A model generated the notes under the pieces. It was given only the letters and a program-made list of their open reading frames with translations. It was not told where the DNA came from and searched no databases. Positions 1-10,381 of a stretch of 64,000 nt of DNA are shown piece by piece. Within the stretch, counting starts at the first letter, position 1. The number at the start of each line of letters is the position of its first letter. The stretch comes from Hedera helix. Its lineage: Eukaryota > Streptophyta > Magnoliopsida > Apiales > Araliaceae. The stretch is from contig OX359267.1 of the NCBI GenBank assembly GCA_947179155.2, positions 37,692,998 to 37,756,997 on the forward strand, given 5' to 3'. A program made the translations under genes and the position numbers.

Positions 1-1081
1 CAATTTTGTTGCCCCAAAGCATCATATTTTATCAAGAAATGACAAAAATTCTAGCAGGACGGTTAATGAGAAAAGATTGTTTCAATTTTAATGAATAAAT
101 ATTTTATCAAAATATGCGATTTTTAATAAATTCAAAATATTCACGTTTATATCCAGCCAAACAAGTAAAATAAAATTATGAACAACCATTTGATTGGGAT
201 TGGGTGACAATCAAATGAATAAAAAAGAAAGTCAAAACAAATATATACTAACACATAAAATTTCCTAACAAATATACCAACATATAAGTTTGGCCCACAT
301 TGAACCAAAAGAAAATAAAAAGAGCACTATTTTTACATGAGTTTTTGATATTTTTATATGACATTCTCTTACATGAAGGTGAAAAGAGCACTATTTCTCA
401 TGCAAGAAAAGATCATGCGAAAATATTAAAAATATATGTGAAAATATCAATTTCCAAAAAAAATTTAAAAAGATAAATAGATTTTGCTAGTTCTGACTGC
501 TTTTTCTTTTTTGTTTTTTGTCCATATTTTGTTAAATTATGCTACTTTAAATTTTTGTGGTCTGCTTTAGATTCCAACAACACTGAAGATGGAGAAATTA
601 TGTAATCCGTTCCTACACACTTCAAGTATTGAAATTAGGAGGTCGCTAAATGTAACCGTCACTGCTAGTGATAAAGAAACATTGGGTGCTGAGCAAAGGA
701 TGAATTATAGGAAACATTGACTTTTGCAAATTTAAAAATATATGGCTCCAGGTGGATAGAATTAAAGTTATTACAGTATATCTGCAGCTACAAACCAAGA
801 AGGTTTACAAAAAAAAAAAAGCTACAAACAAAGAAGTAATAGAAACAAACTAAAAATATATTGCAAAATATGCTAGTCAGATGAAACCAAAATCACTCCC
901 CAGGAAGCAAAACACCACTATGAGAACAGGACCATAGAGCCATTGAAAATCCAATGCACTTTTCAAAACTCTAGAATTGAATTTGTCAACAAAAAAAAAT
1001 GTAAGAGATCAATAATTCTAAGAGTTCCACCCAAAAAATAATATATACACATAAAAGGAACAAATTTAAAATTATAATTAC
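1..1081. other. AT-rich non-coding sequence downstream of the first FRS gene
   Basis: No convincing coding region on either strand. The stop codon of the minus-strand FRS gene (1082-1084) is directly followed, on that strand, by a GTAATT that could be a donor. An intron in the 3' UTR, with more 3' UTR in this stretch, is therefore possible but unproven. Otherwise I see only A/T runs. Confidence 0.5.
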
Positions 1082-1798
1082 CTAATATTTCAAACAAAAT
1101 ACAGGATTCAAGCCAAGATCTTGAGACATTACTTTCTTCTTCTTTCGACTTGATATGTCAGTATTTTCCCTTTGAGAACATGTTGTAATGTTATGTCCTC
1201 TTTCCTTGCAAAGTCCACAAGTTTTTGTTTGCTTCCCTAATTCTTTTCCACCCTTCATTCGCTTTTGTTTAGGACGTCCTTTTGATTTAGAAATTGAAGG
1301 ACACATAACCATACTACTACTTGCTATGTCAATTTCATCTAATGCAACTTCACTTACGCACAAGTTTTCGGTAGCTTGATGGACATCAACTCTTTTAAGA
1401 TGCTCTTCTTCCATATGCCAACGAGAAGGTAGATACTTATACGGGATATCAAAGCAACCTTTGTGAATAAACACACTTAAAATATGACGACAAAGAATTC
1501 CTGAAAATTCAAACTGTTTGCAACTACATATAATTGTCTCACCCATCCAAGTTACTCTGTGGTTTGGCCCATCATGTTTGTAATATTGCAAAAGAAACTC
1601 ATTGTCTAATTTTTGATGAACTGCATATTGGCTAGCTCTCCGAAGCTCCTCTTGGAACTTTTTCAATGCAAATGGTGTCAAAACATTTAGAACTTGTTCC
1701 TCCAATGGTGACATTGTCTTCATCGAAGAATTCTTAAATTTTTTAAACATTGAATCATGCACTTCTGTATGCGCAATAGTTTCTATAGCAAGATCAAC
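1082..1798 (-). CDS. FRS gene exon 3: SWIM finger and zinc knuckle
   Basis: The acceptor GTCCCAG precedes 1798 and reading continues from exon 2 in phase (Q|VDLAIE). The SWIM zinc finger reads CSCKQFEFSGILCRH. Further on are a basic KSKGRPKQKR stretch, likely a nuclear localisation signal, and a CCHC knuckle CGLCKERGHNITTC near the end. The stop is TAG at 1084-1082. Confidence 0.8.
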   Translation of the reverse strand, partial: VDLAIETIAHTEVHDSMFKKFKNSSMKTMSPLEEQVLNVLTPFALKKFQEELRRASQYAVHQKLDNEFLLQYYKHDGPNHRVTWMGETIICSCKQFEFSGILCRHILSVFIHKGCFDIPYKYLPSRWHMEEEHLKRVDVHQATENLCVSEVALDEIDIASSSMVMCPSISKSKGRPKQKRMKGGKELGKQTKTCGLCKERGHNITTCSQRENTDISSRKKKKVMSQDLGLNPVFCLKY

Positions 1799-1878
1799 CT
1801 GGGACAAAAAACATGAAAAAGTTAGCCCTATAGATATACAAATAAAAGTAACTAAAAATCACATAAGTGAAAACAAAC

Positions 1879-2319
1879 CTGTCGCACAAATTGGCTTAAA
1901 CATGTGCGTGAACCAATGAATCGCTTTATGAATGCATTTATACTTTCAGATCTTCCAGTTGTCGTCATTCCCCCAAAAAAGAATCCTCGCAAATAGGCAG
2001 GCACCCAAAATTCTTTGATCTTATATAGCCCAATCACATGCTTATTATTTTGTAAATTATACATTGGCACCATATCCGCCCATCCACTCTCAAATTCTTC
2101 CACAGTGTCCATATGATATAACTTGTAGAAATCATTGCACCACTTGTAATATTGTGTACGAAGAATTGAAGTAAACCAACCACTAAATTTGGAGGTAATA
2201 TGCCAAATGCAAAAGCCATGTTTTGTTGTAGGCATTTCTCTTGCAATAGATTCTGTGAGCCATGGGTCTTGATCAGTAAGTATTGTCTTTGGTGGCTTTT
2301 TCATCAAAAGTAAAAATGT
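1879..2319 (-). CDS. FRS gene exon 2: MULE transposase core
   Basis: 441 bp in phase 0. The acceptor TTTTGTAG precedes 2319 and the donor CGACAG|GTTTG follows 1879. It encodes the second acidic motif TDQDPW, the CIWH motif and the GRSESIN motif typical of MULE/FAR1 transposase domains. No internal stops. Confidence 0.8.
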
Positions 2320-2404
2320 CTACAAAATTAAACAAAAAAGAATTACTAACAATTTAAATATTTAGATAACCAAAAATAATTTACTAACGAGAAAGTTAAT
2401 ATAC

Positions 2405-3366
2405 CTTCATTAACCATCGAAAAGCTTCCCTTGTCTCATTTCGAAGCAGTGCGCAACCAAATAATATTGTTTTGCCATGATTATTAATACCGACAAATAT
2501 TCCAAAAGGCATGTCATACGAATTTACCTTATAGGTAGTATCAAAGACAACGACATCTCCATATTTTTGATACCAATCAAAACATGATGAATGAGCCCAA
2601 AAAATATGTTCTAACTTTCTTTCTTGATCAAGGTATATGCATATTGAAAATTTGAGTTTTCTTCTTTTGACATTTTACAATGCTCCACAAGTTTCATTGC
2701 ATCATTATTTGAATTGCTTTTCCGAACCTTATAAAAAAGGTTAGATATATCTTGACTAAGGAATGGAAGACTTCCATGCTTAAAATTTTTCTCTAACTCC
2801 ATAACTCGTATAATTTGCCTAATAGAAAGACCCCCTTCTTTCAACAAAAGAATTCGATCTTGGTCTTTCTGATCTATATTTCGATTGGCTGGAAGAAAAC
2901 ATACTTCAGATGGAGATAAAAGCTTATGATTATGTTCCGCAACAAACTTTGTCACATGCCACTCAATAGGAAAAATATCAAAGGACTTTCGTAGTGTAAT
3001 TCGCATATGAGCGTTACACCCACATCTCGAAGAGGGTGTATTTCGTTGCTTTATAGATGATTGAGCAACTTCCAATGGTTGATGCCCTTCACGATGACAA
3101 AAGAAATCACGTCTCTTAATTTCTCCATCTTTGGTGACAAACCGACCCTTTCGAATTGAGAATCCATGATTTTGTGAATAATTTTTATAGAATTGATATG
3201 CTTCTTCTTCACTTAGAAAACATTGTCCAACAAAAGGCTCAAAACTCAGTAAATCATTCATGCCATCATGTGTATTACCATCAAAATTAATCACCTCTTG
3301 TCCTCTTTCTAATATGTTGTCAGAATCCATATCACTTGGAAACTCATTCAAGTCAAAAGAATACAT
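2405..3366 (-). CDS. FRS gene exon 1: FAR1 domain and start of MULE core
   Basis: It starts at the ATG whose first codons read MYSFDLNEFP. The 251-codon open stretch ends at 2611. After shifting by one base the reading continues (QERKLEHIFW, YGDVVVFDTTY) to a donor AAG|GTAT at 2405/2404. The FAR1 domain Cys at about residue 90, CGC at 115-117 and HNH at 146-148 are intact. The frameshift lies at about 2629-2631. Confidence 0.75.
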
Positions 3367-4355
3367 GACACTATATACTTAAAGGAGATTTCTGACAATC
3401 AAACACTTCTTAAACTGTGACAATCAACCCATTGCATGCGCATGAAACAAATGCCAACCGATTCCATTGTGGAGAGCCCTTTATCTATGCAATTCTACTT
3501 GCATCCTAAGTTATATAATTTTTTTTTGCCAAGAACCAAGCCTCAATTACAAACTCAAAAAGCAAAAAATAAAATTATATATATATATATATATATATTG
3601 ACATAAAAATAATTTGAGGAACTAGAAGCCATATAGAACAGAATGTAAATAAGTCAAAAATCTAAGGTCAAGTAATTAGAATGATGAAAAATGGTGGGTA
3701 GACAGAAGTAATTAATTTCAATTAGTCAGTCAAAGTAGTAGCATTTTACATATTCAGTAAGTCAAAATGCAATCTCAACAAACTTCAATTCTCTTTTTCT
3801 TTCTTCCCCTCTATTTTCTCAGCAATGAAACAGAGTGTAAAATAACACAAAGCAAAAAAAAAAGTTTAACTTACAGTAGAATTATGACAAATGATCTTCT
3901 CCCAGGTGTGCCTCAACTCTAGCAATCCCTTAGCAGCCAAGGTCGACAAATCCCACCCTCTGAGTAACGGTGGGTCCTTGGCAGGTGAGGGAACCCAATT
4001 CTTCAAATTACAGATCTGTTTGGGTAATTACGGTTCTTTATTTTTGGTTAAATGGGTCGACTAAAGTTTCAATTTTTTAGCTTTTTGTGTGAAAGGGTTA
4101 TTGATTTCCCTTTTTGTTATATAATGGTGTTGGTTTATTGTACAAATTGCTGGCAGGTGAGGGAACCCAATTTTCGTATGCGCAATCAACTTTTTGAGCG
4201 AGGGAAAATATGATGCTTTTGAGCAAAAAATGTTGTAAGGGAGGGAAATGAGTTTTGAAGGGTAATTTTGTCCTTCAATTTTTTCATTAATTGCTGCTGA
4301 TACAAATGCACTACAAAATAGCATTTCAGTGGGTCCCATTTCTTGAAGTTGGTGT
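3367..4355. promoter_or_regulatory. Upstream region of the FRS gene
   Basis: About 1 kb between the FRS start codon and the next repeat. On the minus strand a GTAAGT donor-like site lies near 3870, so a 5' UTR exon at about 3871-4000 is possible. A short (AT)n run lies at 3577-3599. No other gene was seen. Confidence 0.3.
3980..4172 (+). repeat. 21-bp direct repeat pair flanking the putative FRS leader
   Basis: The same 21 bases, beginning GGCAGGTGAGGGAACCC, occur at 3980-4000 and at 4152-4172, 172 bp apart with no mismatch. The intervening DNA is ordinary and AT-rich. The pair is too long for a usual target-site duplication. Confidence 0.7.
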
Positions 4356-4384
4356 TTAACATGTGCCCTAAGGGCACATGTTAA
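4356..4384. repeat. Perfect 29-bp palindrome (14-bp arms, 1-nt centre)
   Basis: The left arm TTAACATGTGCCCT (4356-4369) and right arm AGGGCACATGTTAA (4371-4384) are exact reverse complements around one A. Such GGGCACATGTTAA ends resemble termini of small plant DNA transposons, but no partner end was identified. Confidence 0.85.
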
Positions 4385-4716
4385 TAAAACCCTATATATA
4401 AAACCGAATCCAACTAAATTGATATCGAATCGAATTGGTATCGAAATTGTATAAAATTTGATATCAGTTAAATCGGTTAATTAGTTTAATATTACTTTTT
4501 ATTTAAAAAAAATGATTATTGTTATTTTATTATTTTTATTAATAATTAATTAATAAAAAAAATAATAATATTAATAATAATAATTAAAAAAAAATAAAAA
4601 AAATAAGGAACCGGTATAACCAATTCGGTCCGATTAATACCGATTTCTCAAAACTTCGGATTGATTCGATATACCCTATATACCAAAAAAATTAAAAAAT
4701 TTGCCTAGCCCTATCT
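4385..4716. mobile_element. Possible hAT-like MITE rich in CGGTT/AACCG words
   Basis: The segment contains repeated ATATCGAATCGAAT, ATCGGTTAA and ACCGGTATAACC words in both orientations and ends in GCCTAGCCCTA, whose complement TAGGGCTAGGC resembles hAT ends. A low-complexity A/T core lies in the middle. The left end was not resolved, so this is a weak call. Confidence 0.3.
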
Positions 4717-6775
4717 ATATATATGTATGTATGTATAAATTTTAAATCCAAAGTGTCTATACCCTTCCGCAACAAAGAAATTTGATGTTTTCAAATCGAA
4801 AAGTTATTTAGTAATCTTAGAACACTGTTACATAGTGTCTCAAACCATTAACATATTATCATTTATCCATAATAATAAATCTTTTTATTGTATATATTAA
4901 AATAATAATATATAAATAATCTTAAAATATCACATTATCATATCTCATCATCATAAAATAATTTTTTCTTCGAATCACCATTTCTGAAGAAGGGATCAAT
5001 GCACCATTTAGATAATTTATGATCACACACGTCACACGCATCACTCTCACATTTCAAAAATTAGAGGTCACAACCATTTTCCAATTTCACATCTTCCCTT
5101 AAAAGTAAACGCCTAGCACATCACGTACCACTATCCAGAGGGATCAACCTACACGCAACATACCACTAGACACTAGTTCACTTTTCTAGAAAATGCTTTC
5201 TAGAAAATTTATTTATGGAGTTCAAGAATCAAAAGTATTAAAGTTTGTTTAGTTATTAATATTTATGGTAATAATATTTATAATTTTAGATTTTAAATGT
5301 AACATATTATTTTTGATACATTAATATTTGAACTTTAAATGTTTTATTTGTGAGTTAAAAAAATTATTTTTAAAATAAGTTGTATTAAATAAATAAAAAT
5401 TTTAAATACATTTTAACTTTCAAATACACTAAACATTCCAAACATTATGTAACCAAATATACTAAGTCGGACGGAAGGGATCTCAAGTTCATGCAATAAT
5501 TTCTTGCACGTAACCATTTAAAATAATTTTTATTAATCTTATTTTTCATACGGTGTAGAAAACATTGTCAAAAAATTATATTCCACGAAAGTTGAAATAA
5601 ATGACTATAACCTTAAAAATGTATTGTACGGTTGGTACTAAATTTTTAAGGAGGTGCTAAATAATTTAAAATAAAAATAATCGATAATGTCAGAGTAATG
5701 AGAAATATGCATAATAACGCATAATTTTTAACTAAATATTGAATTAATGAAAATAAAAAAAAAATCTAATTTTGATAAAGGATAACTTATGATGGTACTT
5801 CGAATTTTGATAAAGGACAACTTATCCTTCTGAGATTACCCTTAAAAAAATGTTATTCCTATATGATTATGCTATTCTAGTATTCTGTATCTCTGCAACA
5901 AAGGGTCGGGGATAGAGTAATCTCACTTGTTATTTATTTGTAAATTTAAACTTACATCACGAATGACTGTTTAATTTAAGCTTGTTGATAATCATTTATA
6001 GGTTTACTTTTTGTGTTAGAAAAGTTTAATATTTACAAACTGTACAAATTACTAGTAATGATTTATTTTATCACTGAAAATAATAAAATTGATAGTTTAT
6101 TAGGCATGACGTGATACTGAAACTACGACAATAAATTCAAGAATATTGTGTCATTTTACACAATTATCAATAAAAAGAAGATTTTTTTTGTGAAACAAAA
6201 CAAATATATAATGAGACTAGCTATTCTTGTAGAACATATTGTTGTATTATATAAAGTATACATTAGACATAATTTGGGTCCATTATACTTCCTTTTGTTT
6301 CACAAAAAATGTTTCAAATGCCAATTTTTTTGCTTAACTAAAAAATAAGCTTTGTAATAAATATAAAATAACACAATATTATCAAATTTGTCATTATAAT
6401 CTCATTGCTAAACTAACAACTTATTATTTTTAGGAGTAAAAGTAAAGTCAAAATACATAATTAATATTTACAAAAATTTGCATATATTGTTCTTTATATA
6501 AAATAGAGAGAACATATAGATTGTGTATATAAATACTTTTAAAAGAGTGAATTTAAAACGATAATTTCCCATGTCTTATAAAATGGAGAAAGACCTTGCT
6601 GATGAGAGAAATAACACTGCTCATTGATTAGGGTATCCATTTTTGGAAGTTGGGACAATTCACTAGAAACTTAAAAATCGGATAGACAGATAAGGCCGGC
6701 CATACGTCGAAAATATGATATTATAAACTTTAAATTCTTTTGATGAGACGGAAGATAATGAGCATCCATCTGACT

Positions 6776-6866
<91 letters not shown>

Positions 6867-8518
6867 ATTAATGATAGGAATCAATTCAATCCATAAGTAT
6901 TCAGGCAATTATTCTTTTATTTTGATTGGATGATGACATCGTGATACTATGATACTTTTCGCCGGTTGTTTTTTAAAATAGAGATTAACATCAAAAATAA
7001 ATTATACTTGTAATGTGTATCTGGTCCTCTTCCTTCTTTCTATCTTTTTTTTGAACTAAGAAAAATTAACTACACTAACAAAACGAAGGGATGAAGAATA
7101 CTGAATTTGTCGATTTATTGAGTTTCAATTACTTTTCAAATATGTGATTGTTAAATTTTATTTTTAATTACATTCAAAAACAATGATCTCGTGTATTAAA
7201 TTTGATCGCAAATAACTAAAATAAACATTTAATCTCACCCACCTAATATCACATTGTATTAAGTTCTAAATACATCACAAATATCATGTTAAGCGCATGA
7301 TTAGTAAAAGTGACCCATTATATAAAAATAAGATAAAAATTTTAATTTTCTTTTAATATAGGTTGAGAGTTTATTTCAAAACACACAACGAACGGAGCGA
7401 TACGATAAAATAAAAATATTTTTAAATTAAATATAAAATTGTTTGGTTGGTGACCATTCAAAAGTATAATTTTTTTAGCGAAAGTATATTTTTTTTTAGC
7501 AAAATCAACTTTTATTAACTTGTGGTGAAACCTTGGCCCAAAAGATGTAGAGATTCTAGGTTTAAGAGCAAGTGATATTGGTACAGAGTACTTGTGACCA
7601 AAACACATTTTTCATAAATTTGTTCTTAAACGCATTTTTAGACTTGTGTAATAAAATATTATTTTATTTTTTATATAAAAAATATATTTTTTATATTCCT
7701 AACTTTAAAATAGAGAGATCCAATACTAAATAACATAGTGATTGATGCCATTAAATGGCTAGATTCAATCAGCTTATCAATGTAGCTAGCTACCTAGTGC
7801 TTGGTCTGCAGCATTGTTTGCATATAAAGGGTGGAAATGAGTATCTTTTTATCTTTTTCCGACACACAATTCATCTTTATCTCATTTACATATAAAAAGA
7901 AATGACGAGATGGATTGCTGTCGAATTATGAATCTTGTTTTGGTTGCTGTCTAGATACATTATTTTTTATTTTGTTGCTAATTGTCTAGATACATTCTTC
8001 GCCTGGTCTTGACAAATTTTGCATGATTTAGCCGATTAATATCAAAAAAATACTCTCATATTTTTATTATATAGGTCATTTAAGATATAATTATATATAT
8101 TAAAAAATTTCATTAATATTAAATAATTAATGTTGAATTAAAATTTTATTATTACTCATACACAAATTAATTATTCATCCTTATCTAAAATATTTTATAT
8201 TTTGATTTTTTTTAAAATAACCTATATAATAATATAAAAAAAGAATAGTATATTATATCTGTAAGTGGGGAAGGAAAATAATAAACCCCTATACATATAA
8301 GTTTGTTGTCTTATAATGGTAAAATATCATATCTATTAGATTTTAAAAAAATTTCTAACCATATAAATATAAAAAAAATATGAGAGTATATAATTTTTTT
8401 TTAAATAATTGTAATGTGTGTCACTTATTAATTTAAAAACTCTAAATAGCCAAAGAAGATACATTTCTACAAGGTTATATTGATAATGCTCAACAATCAT
8501 AAGTAACATAAAATTTTA
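4717..8518. other. AT-rich intergenic DNA
   Basis: No gene is supported. The short open stretches here lack domains, coding bias and start context. Notable small items are a direct repeat of ATTTTGATAAAGGA (about 5772 and 5807), an inverted repeat CTAGAAAA/TTTTCTAG-like pair near 5190-5215, and the microsatellite at 6779-6863. Confidence 0.5.
6779..6863. repeat. Compound microsatellite (CA)n(TA)n
   Basis: About 18 CA units run directly into about 24 TA units. The apparent Tyr/Ile/Val-rich reading frames across it are artefacts. Confidence 0.95.
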
Positions 8519-8858
8519 TGTTATGACAAACACAACAAATTAACACAAAAAAATAAAGATGCTAACAAAAACTTTTACGTGAAAATCTAAATTAGAAAAA
8601 AATCACCGAAAAGAAGTTCATTAAATAATAATATGAAGAATACAAGATAAATAAAGAATTATGATAATTATTTTTGAATGTTTATGAATATCTGAATGTC
8701 TTTACTCCAAAAACTTAAGACCTATTTATAAGCCATACAAAATTTCATAATGAAATAGGATAGGGAATATGACTAGGAAAGATAACTTTCCTAAACCAAA
8801 ACAAATTCTTGGTGATACTAAAATCCAAATCTAATAAGGATTTATGTCACGCCCAACA
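8519..8858 (-). mobile_element. Ty1/copia 3' LTR (candidate)
   Basis: On the minus strand the segment begins TGTTGGGCGTGAC and ends CATAACA, with a TATAAATAGG box inside, which is the usual layout of a small (about 340-bp) copia LTR. It lies directly downstream of a copia RNase H tail (8930-9075). The right-hand LTR was not found and no TSD could be checked, so the outer border at 8519 is tentative. Confidence 0.5.
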
Positions 8859-9465
8859 AATATGCACCATAACTTGAATCCTCAAAATATAGTGCAAATG
8901 GTGAATTTTCTCCTTTTCTCAAATGCACAACTCAAGTGCATCGAACACTAACCAGGTCCGAGCAATGTTTGAACTTGATACGTGATAACGACGTCGTTAA
9001 CATGTCAGCTGGATTTTTTTGTAGTACTAACCTTCAAGATCTTAATGTCACCATCTTTTTGACACATACAATGTGTAAAGATACTGTTTAAGTCTTAATC
9101 TATTGGTGAGAGATTTCGTTAAATAGAGAGACTCTAATTTTGTAATATCCCTAATATTTTAAATATGATCTGAAAATATTTATATAAAGATTGTCAATTC
9201 AAAATCTAAGAACGATTGCTCAAGTATACATTGAGTTATCTTAAAAACTTAATACGACTCAAAACTATGATCGTATAAGATTAGAGGTTAAACTTTTAAC
9301 CTAAACTATGTGTTATGTGATTAGTAAAGCTTGAATGAAGCTTCAAAAATGTTATGTGATTTTTCTATGTGTAGAATTTTGTGTTTTGGTTCAAGTATTC
9401 AACCTTAACACATATTAAAATTAAGAAATTATTTTAAGATTAAAACCTAAATTAAAAAAAATATT

Positions 9466-9530
9466 ATAACCTAAACCCTAAACTAGGGTTATAACCTAAA
9501 CTATGGTTGAACCCTAAGGGTTATAACCTA
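9466..9530 (+). repeat. Degenerate telomere-like CCTAAA/AGGGTTA patch inside the solo LTR
   Basis: Closely spaced words ACCTAAACCCTAAAC, AGGGTTATAACC, GAACCCTAAGGG and CCTAAATCC form a mixed-orientation patch of plant telobox-like sequence. It is too short and irregular for a telomere remnant and may be a regulatory telobox cluster of the LTR. Confidence 0.5.
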
Positions 9531-10245
9531 AATCCTAAAAAATTTATTATTCATAAATACACGTATAATACAAAAATTATACGATACTAATATGAAAATT
9601 ATACGGTATAAATATGAAAAGTCATCAACTGTAAATAGTAAAAAGTCAAAGTATGAGATTTGGTAAGGGAAGCACATGGAAGGTCATTTAGCAAGCAAGA
9701 TGAAGGGCATTAGGGTCTTAGATATTTAAGGCTTGGAGCCAAAATATAAAGCTCGGAGCCAAGCCAAACTTGGAGCCAAAATTTAGTTGTTATTATTACC
9801 TTTATACCCTAACCTTGAAGGACCTATAAATAGAGAGCTTAAGTTCATTAGTTTTTCGCCATTTCATAAGTAAATTGAGAGCAAAGAAGCTGTAGAGTAA
9901 TATTGTTAGATTAATCTTGTTGAAGAGTAAAGAAGTCTTGCACAAATTGTTGTCAAAGCTTGCATTCCCAGAGGTAATCTCTAGTTGTTATTATGTCGAT
10001 TTTTCATTCATAGTTTAGATAAATCGAATAATTATACGTAGGTATAATACTCAATTTATTTCATGTCTAGTAAAAATGACTTTTACAAGTAGTTATAATG
10101 TTAATTTCATTTCAAGTATCGAATCGAAATCATCAAAACCTTAGTTTTTACGATGTTTGATTCGTTCTTCGTGTTTTTAAATGAAAGTCATAATTTTTAA
10201 CATAAGTAGGTTTATGATTTTATAATTTAGTGTTATAGAGTGGTA

Positions 10246-10381
10246 AAACAAGATGTCTTAGCTTTACAATGTTAATTGCATCAAGTTTTAGCAAGCGAAA
10301 GCAAGTACGTATGAAACAAGATGTCTTAGCTTTACAATGTTAATTGCATCAAGTTTTAGTAAGCGAAAGCAAGTACGTATG
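10246..10381 (+). repeat. 68-bp tandem duplication in the solo LTR
   Basis: Two adjacent copies (10246-10313 and 10314-10381), both opening AAACAAGATGTCTTAGC, differ at one obvious position (AGCAAGCG versus AGTAAGCG). A recent replication-slippage type duplication. Confidence 0.85.

Larger units (their letters stand above)
1082..3366 (-). pseudogene. FAR1/FHY3-related (FRS) gene with one frameshift
   Basis: A MULE-transposase-derived FAR1-related nuclear protein, in a family that includes phytochrome-A-signalling transcription factors. Three coding exons are seen: 3366-2405, 2319-1879 and 1798-1082. Both introns have GT/AG borders in phase 0. The order is the family's order: FAR1 zinc-binding domain (about residues 50-152, with FFCHREGH, CGCNAH and HNH), MULE transposase core (VVFDTTY, then TDQDPW and CIWH), SWIM finger (CSC...CRH) and a C-terminal CCHC knuckle (CGLCKERGH). 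Expected length is about 706 aa. One base is missing near 2629 (minus-strand context ACCTTGATCAAG), which shifts exon 1 and ends reading at 2611. The rest is open and well conserved, so this is a recent pseudogene, a polymorphic null allele or a base-call error. Whether it is a domesticated FRS gene or a FAR1-type MULE cannot be settled here; I saw no terminal inverted repeats. Confidence 0.8.
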
